Assembly (NCBI RefSeq): GCF_036250065.1
Contig: NZ_CP109199.1
Location: 310,001 to 374,000, forward strand
Direction: 5' to 3'
From: Micromonospora sp. NBC_01699
Lineage (GTDB): Bacteria > Actinomycetota > Actinomycetes > Mycobacteriales > Micromonosporaceae
Length of the DNA: 64,000 bases
Positions 1 through 7,913 of the stretch are shown piece by piece. Position numbers and translations under genes: made by a program. The notes beneath the pieces are model-generated. The model was not told the DNA's origin, did no database searches, and worked only from the letters and a program-made list of their open reading frames with translations. Within the stretch, counting starts at the first letter, position 1. Every line of letters starts with the position of its first letter.

Positions 1-143
1 TCGCCGTGTCGCTGGGCGCCGTACTGATCGTGGTGGCGGCCGTGGTGTGGAGCAAGCGCAAGCCGATCGCGATCTCGGACGACGCCTCGGGCCCCGGTGC
101 CACCGGCAGCCCGGAGCACCGCCCGGAGACGATCACCGCCTGA
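1..143 (+). CDS. C-terminal end of a membrane protein (partial)
   Basis: The frame is open from the left edge (codons from position 3) to TGA at 141-143. The 46 visible residues are one hydrophobic helix (AVLIVVAAVVW), a positive SKRKPIAIS stretch and a short polar tail with acidic and Gly/Ser residues, so this is the last membrane span and cytosolic tail of an integral membrane protein. The tail and the position shortly before topA recall the proton-pumping pyrophosphatase HppA of related actinobacteria, but no catalytic part is visible and that name is only a guess. A strong hairpin follows the stop. Confidence 0.6.
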   Translation, partial: AVSLGAVLIVVAAVVWSKRKPIAISDDASGPGATGSPEHRPETITA

Positions 144-158
144 TCGGGCCTTTCGTTC

Positions 159-209
159 GGTCGGATGGTGCGGTGGGCCGGTACGGCTGTCCCACCGCAC
201 CATCCGACC
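159..209 (+). terminator. Perfect 19-bp hairpin after the first gene
   Basis: Arms 159-177 and 191-209 are exact reverse complements (19 bp) with a 13-nt loop, starting 15 nt after the stop codon of the upstream membrane protein. There is no T-tract, as is common for GC-rich actinobacterial terminators. It probably ends the upstream transcript and insulates the lipoprotein gene, whose putative -10 (TACGCT, 217-222) lies just beyond. Confidence 0.8.
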
Positions 210-229
210 CAACCCGTACGCTGCAACGC

Positions 230-772
230 ATGCGTACGCCCCGCGCGCCGGCCGCCGGGATCATCCCGGCGGTGCTGTGCATCCTCGTGCTGCTGACCGG
301 CGGATGTGGTGCGGGTCCGACGGCACCGGCCTGGGCGGCTTCGGTCTGCGAGGCGTTGGCGCCCTGGCGGCTTGAGATCAATGGTCTGACCAGCAGTACC
401 CAGCAACAGATGACGGCGCAGACGACACCCGCGCAGGCCAAGGAGAACCTGGTCCGGATGATGGCCGGTGCGGAACAGGCGAGCGAGACCGCCCGTCGCG
501 GGGTGGCGGACGCGGGGGTGCCCGACGTGTCCCAGGGCGAGCAGGTATCGCGGGGTTTCCTCGACTCGCTCACCGAGGTCCGCGACGCGTACGGCCGGGC
601 CGGTCGGACCATCGACGGGCTGAACACGGGGCAGTCGGGTCCGTTCTACGACGGGGTGAAGGCGGCGGTGGACACCCTCAACGCGGAGTACGACGCGGGC
701 GCGCTGGACACCAGCACCCTCGATTCACCGGAGTTGAAGCGGGCCTTCGACGAGGTTCCGGAGTGTCGCTGA
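230..772 (+). CDS. Putative secreted lipoprotein
   Basis: Product of 180 aa with a lipoprotein signal peptide: basic start MRTPR, hydrophobic core, and lipobox LTGGC with the acylated Cys at residue 26. The mature part is mostly helical (Gln/Ala/Glu-rich, around residues 50-150) with no motif I recognise. The frame is open further upstream to 47, but only the ATG at 230 gives a signal peptide. It lacks a Shine-Dalgarno and sits 7 nt after TACGCT, which suggests a leaderless transcript. It overlaps the next gene by 10 nt, so the two are probably co-transcribed. The envelope location is a prediction; the function is unknown. Confidence 0.75.
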   Translation: MRTPRAPAAGIIPAVLCILVLLTGGCGAGPTAPAWAASVCEALAPWRLEINGLTSSTQQQMTAQTTPAQAKENLVRMMAGAEQASETARRGVADAGVPDVSQGEQVSRGFLDSLTEVRDAYGRAGRTIDGLNTGQSGPFYDGVKAAVDTLNAEYDAGALDTSTLDSPELKRAFDEVPECR

Positions 773-1548
773 CCACGCCGCCCCCGAATGCGCCGCCGAC
801 GGAGTCCGCCGGACCGTCGGCGGGGGAGGCGCCGGCACTGATCCCGCCCGATCCACCCGATCTGCCCGTTCCACCTGATCCCCCCGATCCACCGGCTCCG
901 CCTGATCCGCCTGATCCGCCTGATCCGCCAGCTCCCCCGACTCCGCCTGATCCGCCTGATCCGAGGGTGCGGCAGCTCTCGCTGTTCGGGGTGGAGGCGA
1001 CCGAACCGTCTCCGGCCGATCTCACCGGTCTGCTCGTCGGCCCCGCGCAGGTGGTCCGGATGGGCGGGACGGCCAGGGTCTCGGTGATCGTGGACGCCGC
1101 CTGGCGGGTGCACGTGCTCGCGGCCGAACTGGCCCAACGCGGGTTGCCGGCCACCTGGGAGCCGACCGAGGACCAGCGGCACGAGGTACGCACGGCGTAC
1201 GCGACGACGCTCGCTCCGCTCGCCCGGTCCTGGTTGCGCGGTACGGCGAAACGGCCACCGGCCGGCCTGCACCTCAACGGGCGCCGGCTGCGGCTCTGGG
1301 TGGCGGCGGCGGGCAGCCCCGAACCGCCGGGGTTCCTGCTCGGGCTGGGCGACGCCGAGGAGAGTTGCTGGGAGGCGGTCGGGGCGGCGCTCGCGGCGAT
1401 CGGGCTGCCGGCCGTACTGTTGCTTTCCCGGGCCGGGGGTCCGGCGTACCGAATCACCGGCCGGCGCCGGTTGGCCCGGCTGGTGGAGCTGGTGGGCGAG
1501 CGGCCGGCGGCGGCCCCGGCCGCGACGTGGCCGGCCTCGGCGCTCTAG
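763..1548 (+). CDS. Conserved hypothetical protein with Pro-Asp repeat tract
   Basis: A 261-aa protein starting with GTG inside the end of the lipoprotein gene. Residues about 26-67 are a low-complexity tract of PPDPPDP units encoded by tandem GATCCGCCT-like 9-mers (about 840-962). The rest (from RQLSLFGVEA) is a globular domain containing a VVRMGGTARVSVIVDAAW segment and an Arg-rich region. I do not recognise the family. The polyproline linker would be rigid and extended, and its translation would be expected to need EF-P. The overlap with the lipoprotein gene suggests a two-gene operon. Repeat-number variation between strains is likely. Confidence 0.7.
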   Translation: MSLTTPPPNAPPTESAGPSAGEAPALIPPDPPDLPVPPDPPDPPAPPDPPDPPDPPAPPTPPDPPDPRVRQLSLFGVEATEPSPADLTGLLVGPAQVVRMGGTARVSVIVDAAWRVHVLAAELAQRGLPATWEPTEDQRHEVRTAYATTLAPLARSWLRGTAKRPPAGLHLNGRRLRLWVAAAGSPEPPGFLLGLGDAEESCWEAVGAALAAIGLPAVLLLSRAGGPAYRITGRRRLARLVELVGERPAAAPAATWPASAL

Positions 1549-1941
1549 CGATTTACGGCTTTTAACTATTCTTCATCCGCTTTAACACTTTCAGCGCTGA
1601 TTCAGGGACAATCTGGTCTACTGTCCGATGGCGGACAGCGAACCGGAGATTTGGGAGATAATCCACCAACTGGTGGCATTCGAAGGAGATGGTCGTCGCC
1701 AATGGATCCGGGCCGATTCATCGTCGGTGTACGGTGTCGCCGTCCGGGATGAACACCGGGCCGGCTCCGGGGTCAAGCGTTCGCCCAGCTCTGTGGGCCT
1801 CTTCGCGGCCCGCGCAACCCGGATGCCGCGCAGCGCGTTACGTTGGACGTTCAACGTCACGCCTGCGGCGTGGCGACCGGTGGAAAGGCGGACCACGGTG
1901 GTCCGCAGGGCGAGATGTCGTGAGTGAGGTCGGGGAGAGAC
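1549..1941. other. 393-bp intergenic region before topA
   Basis: This stretch is clearly more AT-rich than its surroundings at 1550-1690. It holds a 7-bp hairpin with an ATGG loop (1621-1638, CTGTCCG/CGGACAG) and an 18-bp near-palindrome at 1840-1857. A 99-codon frame (1628-1927) begins in the hairpin loop, but its composition is not gene-like after residue 40 and no SD precedes it, so I do not call it. The region probably carries the topA promoter and control sites. Confidence 0.5.
1840..1857. promoter_or_regulatory. Candidate operator upstream of topA
   Basis: ACGTTGGACGTTCAACGT is an 18-bp near-perfect palindrome (16 of 18 positions symmetric) located 84 bp before the topA start. The size and symmetry suit a dimeric regulator. 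The regulator is unknown. Confidence 0.35.
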
Positions 1942-4809
1942 GTGCCGAGTAACGCCAAGAGCACCCGTCTGGTCATCGTCGAGTCACCGGCGAAGGCCAA
2001 GACGATCTCGGGCTATCTCGGCCCGGGGTACATCGTCGAAGCCAGCCTGGGACACGTCCGGGACCTGCCGCGCAACGCCGCCGACGTACCCGCCAAATAC
2101 AAGAAGGAACCGTGGGCCCGGCTCGGCGTCGACGTCGACCACGGCTTCACCGCGCTCTACGTCGTCTCCGCCGACCGGCGCCAGCAGATCGCCAAGCTGA
2201 CCAAGCTGGCCAAGGAGGTCGACGAGGTCTACCTCGCCACCGACGAGGACCGCGAGGGCGAGGCCATCGCCTGGCACCTGGTCGAGACGCTCAAGCCGCG
2301 GGTCCCGGTCAAGCGGATGGTCTTCCACGAGATCACCCGGCCGGCGATCCAGGCCGCGGTGGCCAACCCCCGCGAGATCGACCAGGACCTGGTCGACGCC
2401 CAGGAGGCCCGACGCATCCTCGACCGGCTGTACGGCTACGAGGTCTCCCCGGTGCTCTGGAAGAAGGTCATGCCGCGCCTGTCGGCCGGCCGGGTCCAGT
2501 CGGTGGCGACCAGGATCGTGGTCGAGCGGGAACGGCAGCGGATGGCCTTCCGCACCGCCGAGTACTGGGACATCCTGGCCACCCTCGCCGTACGCGACGG
2601 CGGTGAAGGGCCGCGCACGTTCCATGCCACCCTGATCGGGCTGGGCGGCGACCGGATCGCCACCGGTCGGGACTTCGAGCCGACCACCGGGAAGGTGAAG
2701 CCGGGCGCCGGGGTGACGCACCTCGACGGTGACGGAGCCCGCGGGCTCGCCGCCCGCCTCGACGGGCGGCCGTTCACCGTCACCCGGGTCGAGGAGAAGC
2801 CCTACCGCCGCCGGCCGTACGCGCCGTTCATCACCTCCACGCTCCAGCAGGAGGCGGCCCGCAAGCTGCGCCTGTCGTCCCAGCAGACGATGCGCACCGC
2901 CCAGCGGCTGTACGAGAACGGCTACATCACCTATATGCGTACCGACTCGGTGAACCTGTCGGAGACCGCGATCGCCGCCGCCCGCCGCCAGATCGCCGAG
3001 CTGTACGGCGAGCGCAACGTGCCGCCGGAGCCGCGCCGCTACACCGGCAAGGTGAAGAACGCGCAGGAGGCGCACGAGGCGATCCGCCCGGCCGGCGACC
3101 ACTTCCGTACGCCCGGTGAGGTGGCGGGCGAGCTGTCCGGCGAGGAGTTCCGGCTCTACGAGCTGATCTGGCGCCGGACCATCGCCTCGCAGATGACCGA
3201 CGCGGTCGGCTCCAGCGTCTCGGTCCGGATCCGCGCGGTCACCACGGCCGGCGAGGAGGCCGACTTCGGCGCCACCGGCAAGACCATCACCGATCCGGGC
3301 TTCCTGCGGGCGTACGTGGAGTCGTCCGACGACGAGAACGCCGAGGCCGAGGACGCCGAGCGGCGGCTGCCGAACCTGGTCAAGGACCAGCCGCTGAGCG
3401 CCGAACAGCTCGCCGCGACCGGGCACACCACCCAGCCGCCGGCCCGCTACACCGAAGCCTCGCTGGTCAAGTCGCTGGAGGAGCTGGGCATCGGTCGCCC
3501 GTCGACGTACGCGTCGATCATGCAGACCATCCAGGACCGGGGGTACGTGTTCAAGCGCGGTCAGGCGCTGATCCCGTCCTTCCTGGCGTTCGCCGTCGTC
3601 GGCCTGCTGGAGCAGCACTACCCGCGCCTGGTCGACTACAACTTCACCGCCGCGATGGAAAACGAGCTGGACGAGATCGCCGGGGGCGACCACGCCGCGG
3701 TGGACTTCCTCACCTCGTTCTACTTCGGCAGCGACGTGGCCGGCGACGACTCGGTGGCCCGGTCCGGTGGACTGAAGAAGATGGTCACCGAGAACCTGAG
3801 CGAGATCGACGCGCGCAGCGTCAACTCGATCCCGCTGTTCCGCGACGACGAGGGCCGCGACGTCGTCGTCCGGGTCGGCCGGTACGGGCCGTACCTGCAA
3901 CGCACGCTGCCGGGCCCCGAAATCGAGAAACCGGTCGTGGCCGAGACCGGTGCCGAGGACGGCGGTCAGCCGGAGGACGGTGGTCCGTCGGGGGACAGGG
4001 TGTCGATCCCGGAGGGTGTCGCGCCGGACGAGCTGACCCCGGAGAAGGTGAGCGAGTACTTCCTCGGCGGTGGCGGCGAGCGCAAGCTCGGCGAGCACCC
4101 GGAGACCGGTGAGCCGATCCTGCTCAAGTCCGGCCGCTTCGGCCCGTACGTCTCCAGCGGTGACCGCAAGTCGTCGCTGCTGAAGTCGCAGTCGCCGGAC
4201 GACATTTCGCTCACCGAGGCGGTGCGCCTGCTCAGCCTGCCGCGGGTGGTCGGGCTGGCGCCGGACGGCGCGGAGGTGCTGGCCGCCGCCGGCCGCTACG
4301 GCCCGTACGTCAAGCAGGGCGACGAGTTCCGTTCGCTGGACTCGGAAGAGAAGATCTTCACGGTCACGCTGGACGAGGCGTTGGCGCTGCTCGCGGCGCC
4401 GAAGGCTCGTCAACGGCGGGCCGCCGCCCCGCCGTTGCGGGAGATGGGCGCCGACCCGCTGACCGAGAAGCCGTTGGTGATCAAGGACGGCCGGTTCGGC
4501 CCGTACGTCACCGACGGGGAGGTCAACGCGTCGCTCCGGCGAAGCCAGACCCCGGAGGAGCTGACTCTCGCGGAGGCATCGGAGATGCTGGCCGAGAAGC
4601 GGGCCAAGGGACCGGCGCCGAAGAAGAAGGCGGCGCCGAAGAAGGCCCCGGCGAAGAAGGCGACCCCTGCGGCCGGGGCAGATGCTCCCGCCAAGAAAAC
4701 CGCCGCAAAAAAGGCCGCCCCCCGAAAAGCCACCGCCGCCAAGTCCACCACCGCGACAAAGGCGACCAAGAAGACCACCCCCGCCAAGGCAACCGACCGA
4801 GCCAAGTAA
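1942..4809 (+). CDS. topA: DNA topoisomerase I
   Basis: Type IA topoisomerase of 955 aa that relaxes negative supercoils through a 5'-phosphotyrosine intermediate. The N-terminal TOPRIM domain starts with VIVESPAKAK and includes the acidic DEDREGE motif (residues 101-107). The catalytic tyrosine is Y331 in ITYMRTDS. After the core there are four GRxGPY repeats of the actinobacterial C-terminal region, then a Lys/Ala/Pro-rich tail (about residues 885-955) typical of high-GC actinobacterial TopA and thought to add DNA grip and processivity. The GTG at 1942 was chosen because GGGGAGAGA lies just upstream; an ATG six codons earlier lacks this. The gene is followed by C-rich sequence and a palindromic repeat element. 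Confidence 0.97.
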   Translation: MPSNAKSTRLVIVESPAKAKTISGYLGPGYIVEASLGHVRDLPRNAADVPAKYKKEPWARLGVDVDHGFTALYVVSADRRQQIAKLTKLAKEVDEVYLATDEDREGEAIAWHLVETLKPRVPVKRMVFHEITRPAIQAAVANPREIDQDLVDAQEARRILDRLYGYEVSPVLWKKVMPRLSAGRVQSVATRIVVERERQRMAFRTAEYWDILATLAVRDGGEGPRTFHATLIGLGGDRIATGRDFEPTTGKVKPGAGVTHLDGDGARGLAARLDGRPFTVTRVEEKPYRRRPYAPFITSTLQQEAARKLRLSSQQTMRTAQRLYENGYITYMRTDSVNLSETAIAAARRQIAELYGERNVPPEPRRYTGKVKNAQEAHEAIRPAGDHFRTPGEVAGELSGEEFRLYELIWRRTIASQMTDAVGSSVSVRIRAVTTAGEEADFGATGKTITDPGFLRAYVESSDDENAEAEDAERRLPNLVKDQPLSAEQLAATGHTTQPPARYTEASLVKSLEELGIGRPSTYASIMQTIQDRGYVFKRGQALIPSFLAFAVVGLLEQHYPRLVDYNFTAAMENELDEIAGGDHAAVDFLTSFYFGSDVAGDDSVARSGGLKKMVTENLSEIDARSVNSIPLFRDDEGRDVVVRVGRYGPYLQRTLPGPEIEKPVVAETGAEDGGQPEDGGPSGDRVSIPEGVAPDELTPEKVSEYFLGGGGERKLGEHPETGEPILLKSGRFGPYVSSGDRKSSLLKSQSPDDISLTEAVRLLSLPRVVGLAPDGAEVLAAAGRYGPYVKQGDEFRSLDSEEKIFTVTLDEALALLAAPKARQRRAAAPPLREMGADPLTEKPLVIKDGRFGPYVTDGEVNASLRRSQTPEELTLAEASEMLAEKRAKGPAPKKKAAPKKAPAKKATPAAGADAPAKKTAAKKAAPRKATAAKSTTATKATKKTTPAKATDRAK

Positions 4810-4903
4810 ACCCCCAAGCACCCCCCCGCCCCCCGCCCCGCCCCGTGCCCCCCCATGCCCCCCGTGCCTCCCGTGCCCCCCGTGCCCCCGTGCCCGCCCC
4901 TGT

Positions 4904-4973
4904 CCCCGTCGATCTAGGGCAAATACGTGCTTGTTGATCTCTAACAGCCACCATTTGCCCTAGATCGACGGGG
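4904..4973. repeat. Dispersed palindromic element, copy 1
   Basis: A perfect 21-bp stem (4904-4924 with 4953-4973; core CGATCTAGGGCAAAT) encloses a 28-nt loop beginning ACGTG and ending CCACC. A C-rich tract with repeated CCCGTGCC lies to the left (about 4811-4907) and a G-rich tract to the right (about 4970-5040). Two further copies occur at 16807-16864 and 22589-22646. It could terminate topA transcription, but sequence conservation in the loop suggests more than a terminator. Confidence 0.85.
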
Positions 4974-5040
4974 TGGGTGGGCGGCGGGCGGGGTGGACGG
5001 GGGTGGGGGTGGGGGTGGGGGCCGGAAGGGGTGAAGGGGG
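4970..5040 (+). other. G-rich tract with G-quadruplex potential
   Basis: More than six runs of three to five G separated by one or two bases lie between 4970 and 5024, with more runs to 5040, directly after palindromic element copy 1 and 46 bp before the next gene. Four-run intramolecular quadruplexes can be drawn on the plus strand. A matching C-rich tract precedes the element. The function is unknown. Confidence 0.6.
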
Positions 5041-5085
5041 CTGGAACGGGTTTTTTGGTTTGGGAGTGTGCTTTAGGCTGCTGCG

Positions 5086-6354
5086 ATGGTTCGACGGGGG
5101 ATATTGGCCGGACATCGGCACACAATGCTGCTGTTTTCGGCCGTACTGGTAGTGGTATTGATCGGTATCGGTGCCGTTGGTTATGGCGCGGACTGGTGGG
5201 GTGGGTCGTCGCCGCGTACGTCGACCTGGGTGGGTGCCCCCAGCGGCGTGCCGGGGACGCCGTCCGGGGGTGCGGCGGCGGCGTCCGGGGCCCGGCTGGA
5301 CGGGCAGGGCCGGCGGCTGTTCACGGTGCTCGGCGCGGGTGACGTACTGGTGCATCCGGCGGTGTCGGAGCAGGCGCGCCGGGACGCCACCCGGACCGGC
5401 CGACCGGGCAGCTTCGACTTCCTGCCGATGTTCGGCTCGGTCGCACCCGCCATCACCGGCGCCGACCTGGCCATCTGCCACCTGGAGATCCCGCTCGCCC
5501 CGGCCGCCGGTCCGTTTCTGGGCTACCCGCAGTTCAGCGCCCCGCCGCAGCTGGCCGACGGGCTGCGCCGAGCCGGCTTCGACGCCTGCTCCACCGCCTC
5601 GAACCACACGCTGGACCAGGGCGCGCAGGGGGTGAAGCGGACCCTGGACGCGCTCGACGCGGCCGGGCTCGGCCACTCCGGGAGCGCCCGCGACGCCCGT
5701 GAGGCCGGCACGCCGAGGATCTACCAGGCGGCCGGGGTCGGGGTCGGGCACCTGTCGTACAGTCTGAATTTCAACGGGCTGCAACGGCCGGCGGGCAAGC
5801 TCTGGATGGCCAACCTGATCGAGCCGGACAAGATCCTGGCCGCGGCGGCCGGGCTGCGCGCGGCCGGCGCCGAGATCGTCGTGCTCAGCCTGCACTGGGG
5901 TACGGAGTACCAGCATCTGCCGGACGCCGACCAACTGCGCTGGGTGCAGCAGCTGATCGACTCGCCCGATATCGACCTGGTTCTCGGGCACCACGCGCAC
6001 GTGGTGCAGCCGTTCGAGCAGTTCGGTGAGAAGTGGGTCGTATACGGCATGGGCAACCAGTTGGCACGCCATTCCGAACCGGTGAATGACAACCGCGAGG
6101 GTGTCATGGCAAAAATTACCTTCACGGAAATTGCCCCGGAAAAGTGGAAGATAAGCGAGGCTGCGGCGATTCCCATCTGGACCGATCTCGCGCCCGATAT
6201 CCGGCTGGTCGATCTCGCCGCCGCACTCGCCGATCCGACCCTGCCGGCCGCCAATCGCGAGGTCTACCGGGGCGCGTACGGGCGGATCACCGGTTATCTG
6301 ACCGCGCGGGGCGCCGACCAGGACGGACTGAAGGTGCTGTCCCGCACCGGCTGA
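5086..6354 (+). CDS. CapA-family (PGA_cap) metallophosphatase-like membrane protein
   Basis: A 422-aa protein with one N-terminal membrane helix (about residues 15-33) and an extracellular PGA_cap domain (about 75-330) of the calcineurin-like fold, related to CapA/PgsA of poly-gamma-glutamate synthesis. Visible family motifs are GDVLVHP, the SNH of TASNHTLDQG, LSLHWGTEYQ, and GHHAHVVQP near residue 302, which supply metal ligands. No CapB or CapC genes are nearby, so poly-gamma-glutamate production is not supported; many actinobacterial CapA-like proteins stand alone. The ATG follows a -10-like TAGGCT by 6 nt, consistent with leaderless expression. The 3' quarter (about 6055-6200) is noticeably less GC-rich than the rest. 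Confidence 0.85.
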   Translation: MVRRGILAGHRHTMLLFSAVLVVVLIGIGAVGYGADWWGGSSPRTSTWVGAPSGVPGTPSGGAAAASGARLDGQGRRLFTVLGAGDVLVHPAVSEQARRDATRTGRPGSFDFLPMFGSVAPAITGADLAICHLEIPLAPAAGPFLGYPQFSAPPQLADGLRRAGFDACSTASNHTLDQGAQGVKRTLDALDAAGLGHSGSARDAREAGTPRIYQAAGVGVGHLSYSLNFNGLQRPAGKLWMANLIEPDKILAAAAGLRAAGAEIVVLSLHWGTEYQHLPDADQLRWVQQLIDSPDIDLVLGHHAHVVQPFEQFGEKWVVYGMGNQLARHSEPVNDNREGVMAKITFTEIAPEKWKISEAAAIPIWTDLAPDIRLVDLAAALADPTLPAANREVYRGAYGRITGYLTARGADQDGLKVLSRTG

Positions 6355-6396
6355 GGCCGCCGGGCCGGGCCGGCTGGGTTTCGCCGTCGGGCCGGG

Positions 6397-7761
6397 TCAG
6401 GCGCCGAGGACCCGTTCGGTGTAGGCGTTGGCGAAGACCCGTACCGGATCGAGCCGGTCCCGTACGGCCACGAAGTCGTCGAACCGTGGGTAGACCGAGC
6501 GCAGCGAGTCCGCGTGCCGGTAGTGCAGTTTGCCCCAGTGTGGTCGGCCGCCCCACTCCATCGCGATCCGCTCGAACGCCCGGAAGTACGGCTCGTACGG
6601 CGCACCGGCGTACTGGTGGATCGCCAGGTACGCGGACTCCCGCTGGTAGCCGTGCGACAGCCAGATGTCGTCCGGGGCGGTGAACCGCACCTCGACCGGG
6701 AACTGGACCTTGAACGGCAGCCCGTCGACCAGCCGGCGCAGCGCGTCCAGCGCGTCGGGCAGGGCGGCGCGCGGCAGGCCGTACTCCATCTCGGTGAACC
6801 GGACCCGGCGCGGGGTGCAGAAGACCCGGTCGGAGCGGCCGGTGTACGTCCGGGCGGTGAGCGCGCGGGCGGAGAACGCGCTGATCGGCGGCACCAGCGC
6901 GGGCACCGCCCGACCGAGCCGGCAGGCCCCGGCGAAGACGGTGTTGGCCAGGAACTCGTCGTCGAGCCAACCCCGGAACCGGTTCAGCGGCTGATCGTCG
7001 GCCGGCACCCGGTTGTTCGTCTTGACCTGCACCCTGTCCGTGTACGGGAACCAGTAGAACTCGAAGTGGTCGTTGCCGGCGACCAGGTCGGGCAGGTCGG
7101 CCAGCACCTGCGCCAGCGGTGCCGGCCGTTCGTCGGCCCGGAGCACGAACGCGTCCACGCAGCGCAGGGTCACCTCGGTGATGATGCCCAGCGCGCCGAG
7201 CCCGACCCGGGCGGCGGCGAACAGTTCGGGGTCGGTCTCGGCGGAGCAGTGTCGTACCTCGCCGGTGCCGGTGACCAGGCGCAGTGCGGTGACGAAGGTG
7301 GAGAGGCAGCCGTAGCCGGCGCCGGTGCCGTGGGTGCCGGTGGAGATCGCCCCGGCGACGGTCTGGGCGTCGATGTCGCCGAGGTTCGGCATGGCCAGGC
7401 CGTGCCCGGCCAGCAGGGCGTTGAGTTGGCGCAGCTCCAGCCCGGCCGGCACGGTGACCAGGCGCCGGTCCGGGTCGACCCGGACCGGCCCGGTCAGGGC
7501 GGCGAGTTCCATCCGCCGGTCCTCGGTACGGGCGATGTCGGTGAAGGAGTGACCGCTGCCGACCGCCTTGATCCGGTGTCCCGCCGAGGCCGCCTCGCGT
7601 ACGGCGTCGACCAGCTCGTCCACGCCGGACGGCCGGAGTACGGCGGTGGCGGTGGCCCGCTGGTTGCCGGTCCAGTTGCGCCAGCCGGGGCCGGACACGG
7701 CGGACGATGGCGTCGCGCCGAGCGGCGACACCGCGCCGGACGGCGATGGGGTGCTGGCCAT
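6397..7761 (-). CDS. FAD-linked oxidase, D-arabinono-1,4-lactone oxidase type
   Basis: A 454-aa flavoprotein of the aldonolactone oxidase (ALO/GULO) family, which oxidises sugar-acid lactones at C2-C3 using oxygen or another acceptor. The PCMH FAD-binding domain has AVGSGHSFTDIA, with the His expected to bear the flavin at residue 71. The ALO C-terminal domain carries the HWGKLHY motif and ends with FANAYTERVLG. The start at 7761 has GGAGG five bases upstream; an in-frame ATG ten codons earlier lacks an SD. It is divergent from a TetR gene across an operator-rich gap and convergent with the CapA-like gene. The true substrate cannot be read from sequence. Confidence 0.88.
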   Translation of the reverse strand: MASTPSPSGAVSPLGATPSSAVSGPGWRNWTGNQRATATAVLRPSGVDELVDAVREAASAGHRIKAVGSGHSFTDIARTEDRRMELAALTGPVRVDPDRRLVTVPAGLELRQLNALLAGHGLAMPNLGDIDAQTVAGAISTGTHGTGAGYGCLSTFVTALRLVTGTGEVRHCSAETDPELFAAARVGLGALGIITEVTLRCVDAFVLRADERPAPLAQVLADLPDLVAGNDHFEFYWFPYTDRVQVKTNNRVPADDQPLNRFRGWLDDEFLANTVFAGACRLGRAVPALVPPISAFSARALTARTYTGRSDRVFCTPRRVRFTEMEYGLPRAALPDALDALRRLVDGLPFKVQFPVEVRFTAPDDIWLSHGYQRESAYLAIHQYAGAPYEPYFRAFERIAMEWGGRPHWGKLHYRHADSLRSVYPRFDDFVAVRDRLDPVRVFANAYTERVLGA

Positions 7762-7780
7762 GCAGCCTCCAGGGCCGAAT

Positions 7781-7795
7781 ATGAGTAGCATTCAT
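7781..7795. promoter_or_regulatory. Imperfect palindrome in divergent promoter region
   Basis: ATGAGTAGCATTCAT pairs with itself over its outer four bases plus one inner pair. It lies 20 bp before the oxidase start, between the divergent oxidase and TetR genes. It may be a second half of the regulator's control region. Confidence 0.4.
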
Positions 7796-7807
7796 ATCAG
7801 GCTTCGA

Positions 7808-7827
7808 TGCGATGAGTAAACATCGCA
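7808..7827. promoter_or_regulatory. Candidate TetR operator
   Basis: TGCGATG-6 nt-CATCGCA is a perfect 7-bp inverted repeat with a 6-nt AT-rich spacer, between the divergent oxidase (starts 7761) and TetR (starts 7914) genes. Size and place fit autoregulation and control of the oxidase by the adjacent TetR protein. Confidence 0.55.
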
Positions 7828-7913
7828 CACCAGGTCCGATCGTTAATCCAGGTAACGTTTCGAACTCGCGACGTACAGACGCATCTCATCCGTCGAAGGG
7901 GGAGTGGCGACGC

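Noticed and set aside
1628-1927. 99-codon ORF upstream of topA
   Set aside because: No SD, start in a hairpin loop, and the second half is Arg-rich noise; region better explained as regulatory.
1984-4821. 945-codon minus-strand ORF opposite topA
   Set aside because: Antisense shadow; low-complexity Gly/Leu/Arg composition and no motifs.
4811-4963. Pro-rich frame in the C-rich tract after topA
   Set aside because: Pure product of C-runs; no start context and interrupted function by the palindromic element.
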